From contig NZ_DAIOEU010000002.1 in assembly GCF_036746095.1 (NCBI RefSeq), positions 174,549-238,548 of the forward strand: a stretch of DNA of 64,000 nucleotides, read 5' to 3'. The translations under genes were made by a program, and so were the position numbers. Shown here one piece after another: positions 33,191 through 42,498 of the stretch. Each line of letters begins with the position of its first letter. Positions within the stretch are counted from its first letter, which is position 1. The notes beneath the pieces were generated by a model, which worked only from the letters and a program-made list of their open reading frames with translations, had not been told where the DNA came from and made no database searches. The DNA comes from Dyella_B sp036746095. Lineage in GTDB: Bacteria; Pseudomonadota; Gammaproteobacteria; Xanthomonadales; Rhodanobacteraceae.

Positions 33191-34852
33191 ATGCTGAAAT
33201 CAATCATGGAAAACAAGTGGCTGCGGCAGGTAGCGGTTTTCGTCATATACGGAACCTTTTACACGCTGCTGCGGCCTTATTCGGTCGGCATCTGGCATAT
33301 CGTCAGCGGCCTGCGCCTGGGCGTTCTGCTGCTGTTGCCCTATCGCTATTGGCCCGCCCTGGCCCTGGCCGAACTGGGCCCCACGCTTTATTACACCTCG
33401 CCTGGGCAGGCACCGTTCGGGCTGGCCTGGGAGATCGGCAATTCGATCCCGGCCATCCTGTTCGCCATGCCTATCGTGGCGTGGTGCAAACGCAAGCTGG
33501 GGCTGTTCCCTTCCAGGCACATGGTCAGGGCGAAGGCGTTGCTTGTCTGCATCGCGCTGTCCTCGGCGGTGTGGACCACCATTACGGTGCTCTTGCTGCT
33601 CGTTGTGGTGCAGCCCGCCGGAACCGAGCATCCCTATCAATTTCAAAGCATCCAGGCCGTGCAGGTTTTCCTCGGCAAGTACGCGGGCATTCTTACCGTT
33701 CTGCCGATCGCCCTGGCGCTCAAGCTGCAAAAGCCCCAGCCGTGGCGTCGTCAAATTGCCAGCTGGATCGGTAACCCGCTGCTGCAGGAATCCCTGGTCT
33801 TGCTGCTGCCGTCATTGGCGGTGCTCTATTGGCTTAACGTGCATGTCGTCGCGGACATCAAGCCGGTGATACGGATGGCCATGCTGCTCCCCGCCGCGTG
33901 GCTCACCATAAAACATGGTTGGCGCGCGGCGGCGGTCGGCACCACGGCGGCGATCATCTGCATCTTTCTCAACATGGAATCGCGCATCGGCGACCTGGAC
34001 GTGATTGGCGCGCAAGCCTTCCTTGCCTTCTCCGTCACCTGCCTGCTTGCGCTTGGCGTGCGCGTCAGCATGCAAAATGCCGTGGAGGAACAGGAGCGCA
34101 TCGATGCCAAGGCGGCGGTCAAACTGGCACAACAAGGCTTGTACTTGTGCGAGTTGCGCATGCGGCAAGCTTCGCAGACGCTCGAACAGGTTGCCGGCGG
34201 TTTGCAATTGACCCAAACGCGATTGCTCAATCGCTTCAAGCACATGATTCCGCCCATGGAAGGCCAGAGCTACTACAAACAGATGGCCGCCACGCAGAGC
34301 CAGGTCTATCAGCTGGTGGAATCCATGCACCCGACAGCGTGGCGCGAGCGCGGCCTGCCGGCCGCCTTGCGCGAGACCATTGGACGCGCGCTGGACGAAG
34401 CCGGCATCGCCTATCGCTTCGAGCTGACCGGCCGTGGTTTGAGCCAGCTCTCGCCCAGCGTGCACGCGGCCATTTATCGCCTGGCCTGCGAAGCGGTGGT
34501 GTATGTGCTCGCGCAACAGGATTGGTCCACCATCACCATCTCACTGCGTGGCGGCTTCACTCACGGGCAGCGCTGGGCTGCCCTGCGCGTTGCGGGCAGT
34601 GCTCATCCCATCGCATCCGTGCCGAGTACCCAAAAGAAACAGGAAACGCAGCATCTGGCAGCCAAACTGGGGGCCAACAGCCTGAGCGCGATCGCGATGC
34701 GTGATTACGCTCGCCTCTACAACGGCGAGTTGCACACTTTTAACGGACCGAATGTGTTTCGTATGACCAGCCTGCTGCACGACGTCAGCCAGCGGATGCA
34801 GGAGCCGCGTGCTGCGGCTCCCGCCGCCTCGCCGGAACTGTATATTCGTTGA
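33191..34852 (+). CDS. MASE1-like membrane sensor with degenerate histidine-kinase core, copy 1
   Basis: This 553-residue protein has about eight membrane helices in residues 10-290, a pattern like MASE1 sensory domains (LLPYRYWPALALAELGP, then LGKYAGILTVLPIALAL, then AAWLTIKHGWRAAAVGT). The cytosolic part (300-550) looks like a NarX-type kinase: ESMHPTAWRERGLPAALRETIGRAL resembles the link to the ATPase domain, and AIYRLACEAVVYV stands where the N-box is. No phospho-acceptor His motif and no DxGxG box can be seen, so catalysis is doubtful. It has an AGGGG ribosome site. A paralog is at 55382-57031; both are followed convergently by a related small exported protein. Confidence 0.7.
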   Translation: MLKSIMENKWLRQVAVFVIYGTFYTLLRPYSVGIWHIVSGLRLGVLLLLPYRYWPALALAELGPTLYYTSPGQAPFGLAWEIGNSIPAILFAMPIVAWCKRKLGLFPSRHMVRAKALLVCIALSSAVWTTITVLLLLVVVQPAGTEHPYQFQSIQAVQVFLGKYAGILTVLPIALALKLQKPQPWRRQIASWIGNPLLQESLVLLLPSLAVLYWLNVHVVADIKPVIRMAMLLPAAWLTIKHGWRAAAVGTTAAIICIFLNMESRIGDLDVIGAQAFLAFSVTCLLALGVRVSMQNAVEEQERIDAKAAVKLAQQGLYLCELRMRQASQTLEQVAGGLQLTQTRLLNRFKHMIPPMEGQSYYKQMAATQSQVYQLVESMHPTAWRERGLPAALRETIGRALDEAGIAYRFELTGRGLSQLSPSVHAAIYRLACEAVVYVLAQQDWSTITISLRGGFTHGQRWAALRVAGSAHPIASVPSTQKKQETQHLAAKLGANSLSAIAMRDYARLYNGELHTFNGPNVFRMTSLLHDVSQRMQEPRAAAPAASPELYIR

Positions 34853-34877
34853 GGGAACCGGCGGTTCCAACCCATCG

Positions 34878-35369
34878 TCAACCGCCGTTACCGCCACCGA
34901 CAGCGTTGCTGCAATTGGCCGGATTTGTACAAATATTGAGTATGGTCACCGGCGTCGTCGCCACGTTGACATGCACCGTGCCCGTGCTCGTCACCGTGGC
35001 GGTAATACGCGCGGTGCCATCGCTATAAACCGTGTCCGGCACGCCCGCATTTCCTGATGCAACGCTGCGCCCCGTGGTCACGTCGGCGGCGTCCACGCCC
35101 ACCGGCAACACCAGTACCACGTTGTCCGCAATCGCCACTGCCGCGCGCACCGTGCCGTTCAAATCGTTGATCTGCACATAGCGAATGCCATCGCGAACGA
35201 ATACATACACATGGTAATGCGGGCTTACGCTGACATCCGTGGCGTTCGGCCATGCCTGTCCAAGCCCGGTGCTGGGTGCCTGCGCAAATGCCGAGGTGGA
35301 AACAAGCGCTGCGAAGGCGATCGTAATGATGCGCGTATGCGCAGCAAATCCGAATGGCTTGCGGAACAT
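34878..35369 (-). CDS. Small exported protein, partner of MASE1-like sensor, copy 1
   Basis: This 163-residue protein has a signal peptide (ALVSTSAFA cleavage) and a mature domain beginning TGLGQAWPNATDVS. It continues YHVYVFVRDGIRYVQINDLNGTVRAAV and VLVLPVGVDA. The C-terminal part is Thr/Val-rich with two Cys in NICTNPANCSN. The same order of motifs occurs in the product of 57033-57491 (TGLGQAWPN, WHVYVFYLNGIKYVQVNDLNG, VVVLPVGVDS, two Cys). The gene converges with the sensor gene, 25 nt between stops. It has an AAGGGGG ribosome site. Function unknown; a ligand or periplasmic partner for the sensor is inferred. Confidence 0.75.
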   Translation of the reverse strand: MFRKPFGFAAHTRIITIAFAALVSTSAFAQAPSTGLGQAWPNATDVSVSPHYHVYVFVRDGIRYVQINDLNGTVRAAVAIADNVVLVLPVGVDAADVTTGRSVASGNAGVPDTVYSDGTARITATVTSTGTVHVNVATTPVTILNICTNPANCSNAVGGGNGG

Positions 35370-35630
35370 AAATAACCCCCTTGTCTGTGATGACGGCACC
35401 GATTTCTGGCCATATCTAACACCCGGCGGCGTATAGGGCGCGTGGTGCCTTTATGCCACGCCCGCTTCGGTTATAGGCTCAAAAATGGCCTGCAATGGAG
35501 AACCCGTTCTCTTTTCCAAACGCCTTTTTAGGTGTTATTTTCTAAATCGATGAAAATAGTTAACGTCCTAAACCTGATTACCTGATTGTAAAAAACAGGC
35601 AGGCTTTCCGGCACATAACGTTAAAAAGAT

Positions 35631-35695
35631 TTGCAAAATTTGTTCATATTGACTAGCTTGATAGCGGCATCACCCAAAAAACCACTATAAGGACC
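35631..35695 (+). promoter_or_regulatory. Candidate promoter and ribosome site of the H-NS gene
   Basis: A TTGCAA box at 35631-35636 is followed after 17 bp by TAGCTT at 35654-35659, and AAGGA lies about 7 nt before the ATG. The 200 bp upstream are unusually AT-rich for this genome, as expected for an H-NS autoregulated promoter. Confidence 0.35.
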
Positions 35696-35699
35696 AGTC

Positions 35700-36113
35700 A
35701 TGGCCATTGACCTGAAAAACCTTTCACCGAAAGAACTTCAATCGCTCATTGCCAACGCAAACGCGCAAATGCAAGAAGCCAAATCCAGTCAGATCGAAGA
35801 AATCCGCAAGAAAATCGACACCCTGCTCAGCAACGCCGGCCTCGGCCTGGCTGACGTGTATCCCGTCCGCGGCGGTCGTGCCGGCAAGGTTGGCAAGCGC
35901 GGAACCGTTGCCCCCAAATACCGCAATCCTGAAGATCCCTCGCAAACCTGGACCGGCCGCGGCAAGCGTCCGTTGTGGTTCGCGGCGGCACTGAAAAAGC
36001 GCGGCGTCACCGCAGAAAGCCTGCTGATCGATGGTGCCGTCGCCCGGAAAAAGGCCGGCCCGGCGAATAAGACTGCCAAGAAAGCTACGCGTCGCAGGAT
36101 CAAGCGGCGTTGA
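35700..36113 (+). CDS. H-NS family nucleoid-associated protein
   Basis: This 137-residue protein has an N-terminal coiled-coil (ELQSLIANANAQMQEAKSSQIEEIRKKID). The H-NS DNA-binding core is YRNPEDPSQTWTGRGKRPLWF, whose TGRGKRP loop reads the AT-rich minor groove. A Lys/Arg tail (KKAGPANKTAKKATRRRIKRR) follows. Homologs in Xanthomonas silence foreign, AT-rich DNA and virulence genes; several AT-rich accessory blocks in this window are plausible targets. Good AAGGA ribosome site. A rho-independent terminator follows at 36187. Confidence 0.93.
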   Translation: MAIDLKNLSPKELQSLIANANAQMQEAKSSQIEEIRKKIDTLLSNAGLGLADVYPVRGGRAGKVGKRGTVAPKYRNPEDPSQTWTGRGKRPLWFAAALKKRGVTAESLLIDGAVARKKAGPANKTAKKATRRRIKRR

Positions 36114-36186
36114 AGTGCGCTTTGCCTCTATTTTTTCTTCCTTGGGGAAGAGTGGGGTGAGAGGCAAACTGCCAAGCATGAAAACC

Positions 36187-36215
36187 AAAAAGGCGCGGAA
36201 ATCCCGCGCCTTTTT
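36187..36215 (+). terminator. Rho-independent terminator after the H-NS gene
   Basis: A short perfect GC stem (GGCGCGG / CCGCGCC) with a 5-nt loop is flanked by an A-run and followed by TTTTTCTT. It lies 74 nt downstream of the H-NS stop. Confidence 0.88.
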
Positions 36216-36629
36216 CTTGCCCATAATTCCAACCTTGCCGTAGTGGATTGGGCTGAGCGCATGCCAAGCCCAACGTCGCAACCTGGATACATGCCGTGGC
36301 CGGAATTCGGCGCTACCCCAACGTACGCGCAATATCAGCTGGAATATTTCACCGTTACCCGCGTCGTCATTTTCCACTCCACGATATCGGACAACGCAAG
36401 ATTGCTCTTCGCTAAGTTGTTGCTGAACGCCTAACCGGGACATGCCAATCGACGCGCACCCGGCGAGCAGGGCCGCTGTCCGCTCCCCGCTCCGCTTTCC
36501 CGCCTGCGCCGGTAATGAGCTTGAGTCATTAGCCGACGCCTGCCAGCCCTGCGCTACCGTTCCCTGCGCAGATAAGCAAGAATCAGCCACGCGCAGGCGG
36601 AGAGCGTACGGCGAACGGGGCGCCACGAA
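36216..36629. other. Gap without recognisable gene
   Basis: About 410 bp between the H-NS terminator and the sensor-cyclase gene. Short open frames are present but show no ribosome site, family motif or codon pattern. The right half must contain the promoter of the downstream gene, but no confident boxes were found. Confidence 0.4.
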
Positions 36630-39545
36630 GTGTCAACGGGGAAGCCAAGAGAATCATCAGCTGGGAAGCATTGGCCGCACCGTGTTCGGACATGGCTTGC
36701 GTGGCTCATGCTGTGGGTTCTGGCTCCGCATGCCCATAGCCAGGCCATCAGCCTTGCGTCCTTCACGCAACCAAGAGGGCTGACCAGCCTGGAAGACAAC
36801 TGCCTGGTGCAGGACCACCGCGGTTTCGTCTATGTGTGTACGGAGAACGGCCTATTCCGCTTCGACGGCCATGTTTTTGAGCGCATCGGTGCCGCCGAAG
36901 GCCTGCGCGGCAGCTACATTGCCGCCTTGCACGAAGATGTCGCGGGCCAGCTTTGGGTCGGTACGCGCACGGGGCTGTATGTGGGCGACGGCATGCAATT
37001 CACATCGGTCACGGCAAGCACACATCCCTTGCAAGTGGACCCCGGTGCGATGCTGGCGGACCTCGATGGCCGCTTGTACGTCGTCAGTCAACACCACCTA
37101 TGGGTTGTCCAATCCATGGGCACGGCATGGCACCTGCATCCGCGCTTCGATCGGCAGGCACTTGGCAAAAACCCGGCCCTGGAAAACATTACCAGTGTTT
37201 TCAGCGATGGCCGCTCGCTATGGTTCGGTTGCGATAAATCCCTATGCGAATTGGCAGGCGATCAACTGCGCATTTGGAGCGAACGCGAAGGCATTCCCGC
37301 CGATACCTGGACATCCTATTTGCGCGCTCGCGATGGCACGTTATGGGTGCGCAGCCCGCGCTACATCCGCGCGCTGCCGGTGGGCGGGCAATCGTTCGCA
37401 AACCGCGACCTGCCCGGCGCACGCGTCGTCACCGCTTACCTGGATATGATCGAGGACGATCACGGCCGCCTGCTTACGCGCGCCAACGACGGATTGGCAC
37501 GCTGGGACGGCAAGACGTGGCGCATTTTCGACACCCGCAATGGCCTGCCGGACATCGGCATCGACGCCTTGCTCTACGACCGCAATCACGTGCTATGGAT
37601 CGGCACCTATGGTCGCGGCGTGCTGCAATGGCGCGGCTACGATCACATGCAGAGCTGGCAGACCGCGCAAGGATTGGATAGCAGCCCGACGTGGGCCATT
37701 GCACGCACAACGGGTGGCGCGCTGTGGATCGGCGATGAACTTGGTGGCAGCGTACTTGCGCCCAGCAGCGTGCGCCCGGCAGCGTGGCCGCTGAAACCGC
37801 CATCGCTGGCGCAAGAGACCATCGGCCTGCATGCACTGCCTGATGGCGACATGCTGGTCGCCTATTATTCCGGCGAGCTGCTGCGCTATCACGCTCGTGC
37901 AGGCACCACAGAGGAAATCGCGCACTCGCCCGCCTATATCCGCGACATGAAGGTCGATAGCCAAGGGCGGGTATGGCTTTGCACAGAGCGCGGCATCTAT
38001 CTCTACGACGGACATACACTGCAGCGCGCGGGCGGCGACGTCATTCCCGATACCGCATTCGCCGATTCAAGTGAGGATGCACAAGGCCGGCTGTGGTTCA
38101 GCGGTGATGCGGGGCTGTTTCGTTTTGATCACGGCCAATGGATGCGCATTGCCGTCACCGGGATGCCATCCAATCAAAGCTTCACCCATATGGATATTCT
38201 GCCTGGCGGCGATTTTTATCTAGCCGGCAATTTCGATGGCCTGTGGCAAGGCCACGTAACCGGCGCCGGCAAGCTGGCCATGCAACACGTCGCAAACGAA
38301 CGGCTCGACAGCACCCGCATCTATTTCATCCGACAGGATCGCCGCGGCTGGCTATGGATCGGCGGTACCGATGGCGTGGAGCTGTTCGATGGCCAGCATT
38401 GGCGACGCTTGACCGAAGACGATGGACTGATCTGGGATGACATCGGCGAGAATGCCTACTTTGAAGATAACGACGGCTCGATATGGATCGGCACGTCCAA
38501 TGGCATCACCCATGTTCTCGACCCGACGTCGCTGATCGCCCCAGACCCGCTGACGGCGATCATCACGCAAGTAAGCCTGGATAATGAACCGCAGCCCCTG
38601 GCGCCCGCCTACCGTTTCGACAACGCACCCGAACAGCCGCTTACGCTGCACCTTGCAACGCTGGGCGCTCCCACACGACGCACGCTGCAATATCGCTACC
38701 GACTGCAGGGCCTGGAACGCAGCTGGATGACGTCGGACCGCTCGCAGGTGGACTACCCGCCCTTGCCACCCGGCGATTTCGTGTTCGAGGCAGCCGCCTA
38801 TGACCCGGATACACACCAGCTCTCGCCCGTCATCCGGCTACCGATTCACATTGTGCCGCCGTGGTGGCGGCGCGCCCCCGCCATGCTGGTTGCCGCGCTG
38901 CTACTTGTCCTTGGCATCGTGCTGATCTGGCAGCTACGCACCCGCAACCTTCGGCATCGCGCACGCACCCTCGAACGACTGGTCGCGCAACGCACGCGCG
39001 AACTGGAAATAGACAAGCAAATCCTGGAAGAAACCCGCGCCGCACTGTGGCACCAAGCCAATCACGATGCATTGACTGGCCTCCCCAACCGATCACGCGT
39101 GCTGGAAATATTAGCCCAGGCAATGGCGCATGCACGCGAACATCGCCAACCTCTGGCCGTCGCGCTGATCGATCTGGATCACTTCAAACACATTAACGAT
39201 TGTTATGGGCATCTGGCTGGCGACGCCGTGTTGATCGAGGCGTCCAAACGGTTACGCGATACATTGCCGCCAGATGCCACCCTGGGCCGCTATGGCGGCG
39301 AGGAAATCCTCGCCGTCGTTCCCGGTGCTGTTCCAACGAACCACGCGCCCTTTGAAATACTATGCGCATGCATCGCCCAGCATCCCTTCGGCGGCGACGG
39401 CGCGCGCGTAGAACTCACCTGCTCCGTTGGCGTCGCGTGGCTGCAACCACAGGACCGCGATGGTTTCGACCTTATCCGCCGCGCCGATGTGGCGTTGTAT
39501 GTGGCCAAAACGTCTGGACGTAATCAGGCGATGGGTGCTGCTTAG
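36630..39545 (+). CDS. Periplasmic propeller sensor / diguanylate cyclase
   Basis: This 971-residue protein has a signal peptide (TWLAWLMLWVLAPHAHS). About ten two-component-regulator propeller repeats follow (GFVYVCTENGLFRFDG, QLWVGTRTGLYVGD, RVWLCTERGIYLYDG, SIWIGTSNGITHV and others), then a Y_Y_Y domain (TLQYRYRLQGLERSW). A membrane helix near 760 (AMLVAALLLVLGIVLIW) and a coiled linker precede a GGDEF domain with LIDLDHFKHINDCYGHLAGDAVL and an active-site variant GGEEI. It should make cyclic di-GMP in response to an envelope ligand. The GTG at 36630 is the only start that leaves an intact signal peptide. Confidence 0.9.
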   Translation: MSTGKPRESSAGKHWPHRVRTWLAWLMLWVLAPHAHSQAISLASFTQPRGLTSLEDNCLVQDHRGFVYVCTENGLFRFDGHVFERIGAAEGLRGSYIAALHEDVAGQLWVGTRTGLYVGDGMQFTSVTASTHPLQVDPGAMLADLDGRLYVVSQHHLWVVQSMGTAWHLHPRFDRQALGKNPALENITSVFSDGRSLWFGCDKSLCELAGDQLRIWSEREGIPADTWTSYLRARDGTLWVRSPRYIRALPVGGQSFANRDLPGARVVTAYLDMIEDDHGRLLTRANDGLARWDGKTWRIFDTRNGLPDIGIDALLYDRNHVLWIGTYGRGVLQWRGYDHMQSWQTAQGLDSSPTWAIARTTGGALWIGDELGGSVLAPSSVRPAAWPLKPPSLAQETIGLHALPDGDMLVAYYSGELLRYHARAGTTEEIAHSPAYIRDMKVDSQGRVWLCTERGIYLYDGHTLQRAGGDVIPDTAFADSSEDAQGRLWFSGDAGLFRFDHGQWMRIAVTGMPSNQSFTHMDILPGGDFYLAGNFDGLWQGHVTGAGKLAMQHVANERLDSTRIYFIRQDRRGWLWIGGTDGVELFDGQHWRRLTEDDGLIWDDIGENAYFEDNDGSIWIGTSNGITHVLDPTSLIAPDPLTAIITQVSLDNEPQPLAPAYRFDNAPEQPLTLHLATLGAPTRRTLQYRYRLQGLERSWMTSDRSQVDYPPLPPGDFVFEAAAYDPDTHQLSPVIRLPIHIVPPWWRRAPAMLVAALLLVLGIVLIWQLRTRNLRHRARTLERLVAQRTRELEIDKQILEETRAALWHQANHDALTGLPNRSRVLEILAQAMAHAREHRQPLAVALIDLDHFKHINDCYGHLAGDAVLIEASKRLRDTLPPDATLGRYGGEEILAVVPGAVPTNHAPFEILCACIAQHPFGGDGARVELTCSVGVAWLQPQDRDGFDLIRRADVALYVAKTSGRNQAMGAA

Positions 39546-40021
39546 CTTCACCGTGCTGCCTGGCCAAGTGCCTTGCAAGTAGACGGCTAATCGCGCAACA
39601 GCCAACCGTCCACCAGTCCGTCGTCCTCAGATTCATGCAGGCCGATATGATGGAAGCCTACTCTTCCAAGATTCGGCGGGAGGCGATATTGCCGACTGCG
39701 GTTTCGGCATAGCCATCCTCCACGTCGTTGGGGTTATTCATTTCTTGTTGCTGTTCACTATTTGCGACGCTTGGGTGATCCGGGTATTGATTATCGCGAA
39801 AAAAGATTTTTCTTGACGTCATCCTGGCGAAGGCCGAGTCCTAGGGTCTTGAGGTGCCCAAAGTCGCTGGGCCCGGCTTTCGCCCGCTGCTGCCAGAGAA
39901 ATTGCCCGCTGCCCTTGCAGGAAAGCTAAAACAACGTCATTCCAGCGAAAGCTGGAATGACGAATATCGAATCTGAGGCAGCTGAAACATCCCTAAGCTA
40001 GCGCCATGGGCGCTAAGCCAA
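39546..40021. other. Gap with dispersed palindromes, no gene
   Basis: 476 bp between two convergent genes. A partial GTCATCC...GGC element near 39820 and a full palindrome at 39935-39962 are the only structures seen; no coding frame with support. Confidence 0.5.
39935..39962. repeat. REP-like palindrome, GTCATTCC family, copy 3
   Basis: A perfect 12-bp inverted repeat (CGTCATTCCAGC arms) with GAAA loop. It lies in the intergenic space between the cyclase gene and ilvD, 60 nt beyond the ilvD stop. The bases next to the loop differ from copies 1 and 2 but are compensated on the other arm. Confidence 0.75.
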
Positions 40022-41860
40022 CTATTCACCCAACATCGCTTTGTTGCGCACCGCGCCCTTATCCGCACTGGTTGCCAGCAACGCATACGCCTTCAACGCC
40101 GTGCTTACCTTGCGCGCACGCGCCTCGGCAGGTTTCCAGCCTTTGGCATCTTGCTCGGCACGGCGCGTGGCAAGTTCGGCATCGCCGATCAGCAGATCGA
40201 TGCTGCGGTTTGGGATGTCGATGCGGATGCGGTCGCCTTCGCGAACCAGACCGATGGCGCCGCCGGCGGCGGCTTCCGGAGAAACATGGCCGATCGAGAG
40301 GCCAGACGTGCCGCCGGAGAATCGGCCATCCGTGAGCAAGGCGCATTGCTTGCCCAGGCCCTTGGATTTCAGGTACGAGGTGGGATAAAGCATTTCCTGC
40401 ATGCCCGGACCACCGCGCGGGCCTTCGTAGCGAATCACCACCACGTCGCCGGCTTTCACTTCATTGCCGAGAATGCCTTTGACGGCGGCATCCTGGCTCT
40501 CAAACACCCTTGCGTTGCCTTCGAACACGAGAATGGAGGCATCGACGCCTGCGGTTTTCACCACGCAGCCGTCCTCCGCGATATTGCCGTGAAGCACGGC
40601 CAGGCCACCTTCCTTGGAATAGGCGTGTTCGTAATCGCGAATGCAGCCTTCGGTACGATCAAGATCCAGGCTGTCCCACCGCGTGGCCTGGCTGAAGGCG
40701 ACCTGTGTGGGAATGCCTGCCGGGCCTGCCTTATAAAACGTGTGGACGGCCGCGTCCTGCGTTTGCGTAATGTCGTAGCCGGCGATCGCATCGCGCATGG
40801 TCGTGCTGTGCACGGTGGCAACGTCGGCATGCAGCAGGCCGGCGCGGGCCAATTCGCCCAGGATGGCCATGATGCCGCCCGCGCGATGCACGTCTTCAAT
40901 GTGGTACTTCTGCGTATTCGGCGCGACCTTGCACAGCTGCGGCACCTTGCGCGAAAGCGCATCGATCTCGCGCATGCCGAAATCGAGCTCGGCTTCCTGC
41001 GCCGCCGCCAGCAAGTGCAGGATGGTGTTGGTGGAACCGCCCATGGCGATGTCCAGCGTCATCGCGTTCTGGAATGCCTTGAAGTTGGCGATGTTGCGTG
41101 GAAGCACGCGCTCGTCATTGTCCCGGTAGTAACGGCGGCAGAGTTCGACGATGAGGCGTCCGGCCTGCAGAAACAACTCTTCGCGATCGGCATGAGTGGC
41201 CACCACCGTGCCGTTGCCGGGCAGCGACAAACCCAATGCTTCGGTAAGGCAGTTCATCGAATTGGCGGTGAACATGCCCGAGCACGAACCGCAGGTGGGG
41301 CAAGCGCTGCGTTCGACTTCCAGCACCTGCTCGTCGGTCGCCTTGTCGTCGGCGGCGATGACCATGGCATCGATCAGGTCGAGCTTGTGCTCGGCCAGCC
41401 GCGTCTTGCCGGCCTCCATCGGGCCACCGGAAACGAACACCACCGGAATGTTCAGGCGCAGCGCCGCCATCAGCATGCCCGGGGTGATCTTGTCGCAATT
41501 GGAAATGCACACCAGCGCATCGGCGCAGTGCGCGTTGACCATGTATTCCACCGAGTCGGCGATGATCTCGCGGCTGGGCAGCGAATAGAGCATGCCGTCA
41601 TGGCCCATCGCGATGCCGTCGTCCACGGCAATGGTGTTGAATTCCTTGGCCACGCCGCCGGCTTTTTCGATCTCGCGCGCCACCAATTGACCTAGATCCT
41701 TCAGGTGCACGTGCCCGGGAACGAACTGGGTGAAGGAGTTGGCCACCGCGATGATGGGCTTCTTGAAGTCCTCGTTCTTCATGCCGGTGGCGCGCCACAG
41801 TGCGCGCGCCCCGGCCATGTTGCGGCCGAAGGTGGAGGTTTTCGAGCGATAGTCGGGCAT
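40022..41860 (-). CDS. ilvD: Dihydroxy-acid dehydratase
   Basis: This is a 612-residue enzyme of valine/isoleucine synthesis that dehydrates dihydroxy-acids to 2-keto acids using an Fe/S cluster. It starts MPDYRSKTSTFGRNMAGARALWRATGM. Family motifs are ISNCDKITPGMLMAALRLNIPVVFVSGGPMEAG, ACPTCGSCSGMFTANSMNCL (cluster Cys) and MLYPTSYLKSKGLGKQCALLTDGRFSGGTSG. Length equals the IlvD norm. The gene stands alone here; no leader attenuator was seen in the 220 bp upstream. Confidence 0.97.
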   Translation of the reverse strand: MPDYRSKTSTFGRNMAGARALWRATGMKNEDFKKPIIAVANSFTQFVPGHVHLKDLGQLVAREIEKAGGVAKEFNTIAVDDGIAMGHDGMLYSLPSREIIADSVEYMVNAHCADALVCISNCDKITPGMLMAALRLNIPVVFVSGGPMEAGKTRLAEHKLDLIDAMVIAADDKATDEQVLEVERSACPTCGSCSGMFTANSMNCLTEALGLSLPGNGTVVATHADREELFLQAGRLIVELCRRYYRDNDERVLPRNIANFKAFQNAMTLDIAMGGSTNTILHLLAAAQEAELDFGMREIDALSRKVPQLCKVAPNTQKYHIEDVHRAGGIMAILGELARAGLLHADVATVHSTTMRDAIAGYDITQTQDAAVHTFYKAGPAGIPTQVAFSQATRWDSLDLDRTEGCIRDYEHAYSKEGGLAVLHGNIAEDGCVVKTAGVDASILVFEGNARVFESQDAAVKGILGNEVKAGDVVVIRYEGPRGGPGMQEMLYPTSYLKSKGLGKQCALLTDGRFSGGTSGLSIGHVSPEAAAGGAIGLVREGDRIRIDIPNRSIDLLIGDAELATRRAEQDAKGWKPAEARARKVSTALKAYALLATSADKGAVRNKAMLGE

Positions 41861-42080
41861 GGTGCTTCCGGAACGTGAGGCGAGAAACGCGCGCCGGGCT
41901 GGCAGCTCGGCGCCATGAGGCGGTCTCCGATTCTAGGCACGCTTGGGTGCAAGATTAAAGCCGTTGGTTGCTTATGCCGTGGCGTCGTAAGGCCGTATCT
42001 CGCAGGGGAGAAGTGCCCCCGCAGCGCGCGGGGAGAGAGCCGTCTGTTGCAAGAATCAAGCTTCTCGGTGCAAGTGGACG

Positions 42081-42422
42081 CTACAGCGCCCGGGTCCCTG
42101 CCCGCTTGCGCCTCCAAAAAGCAAAACGCAGCGCCATTCCCAGCACCATCACCGCAGCGAACGCACCGTAGCCATATAACGCCGGCATGACCTGCTTCCA
42201 AATGCTTCCGCTTTCTCGCCCCAATTGGCCGACGTCCTGAATGACCACCTCATCGTAAGCCACCAGGGCCAACCCGTAGGCAGCCCCCAAAGCAACGATA
42301 ACGACCATCATGTCGTAGGCCGCATGTAGCCAGGTCACGCGGGACCGCTTAAACGCCACCCAATAGATGCACGCCAGAACGACGATCCAGGGGCCAAGAA
42401 GTAGCAGGGATAAGTAGCGCAT
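42081..42422 (-). CDS. Small membrane protein, three helices
   Basis: This 113-residue protein has about three hydrophobic helices: SLLLLGPWIVVLACIYWV, MMVVIVALGAAYGLALVAY and AAVMVLGMALRFAF. It ends in a basic tail (WRRKRAGTRAL). Length and layout match short inner-membrane proteins of unknown function. The start at 42422 is preferred (AAGGC upstream); a longer reading to 42551 adds a non-hydrophobic extension overlapping the next gene. Confidence 0.6.
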   Translation of the reverse strand: MRYLSLLLLGPWIVVLACIYWVAFKRSRVTWLHAAYDMMVVIVALGAAYGLALVAYDEVVIQDVGQLGRESGSIWKQVMPALYGYGAFAAVMVLGMALRFAFWRRKRAGTRAL

Positions 42423-42498
42423 GCCTTGGATGAGAGAAGACAGAACCGGTTTTGACGATGGGATTTTTAAACAATCGCCTGGAGGCGGCAGTGTGCTG

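Noticed and set aside
40151..41695. 514-codon frame antisense to ilvD
   Set aside because: Shadow frame of a highly conserved enzyme; no family motifs or ribosome site.
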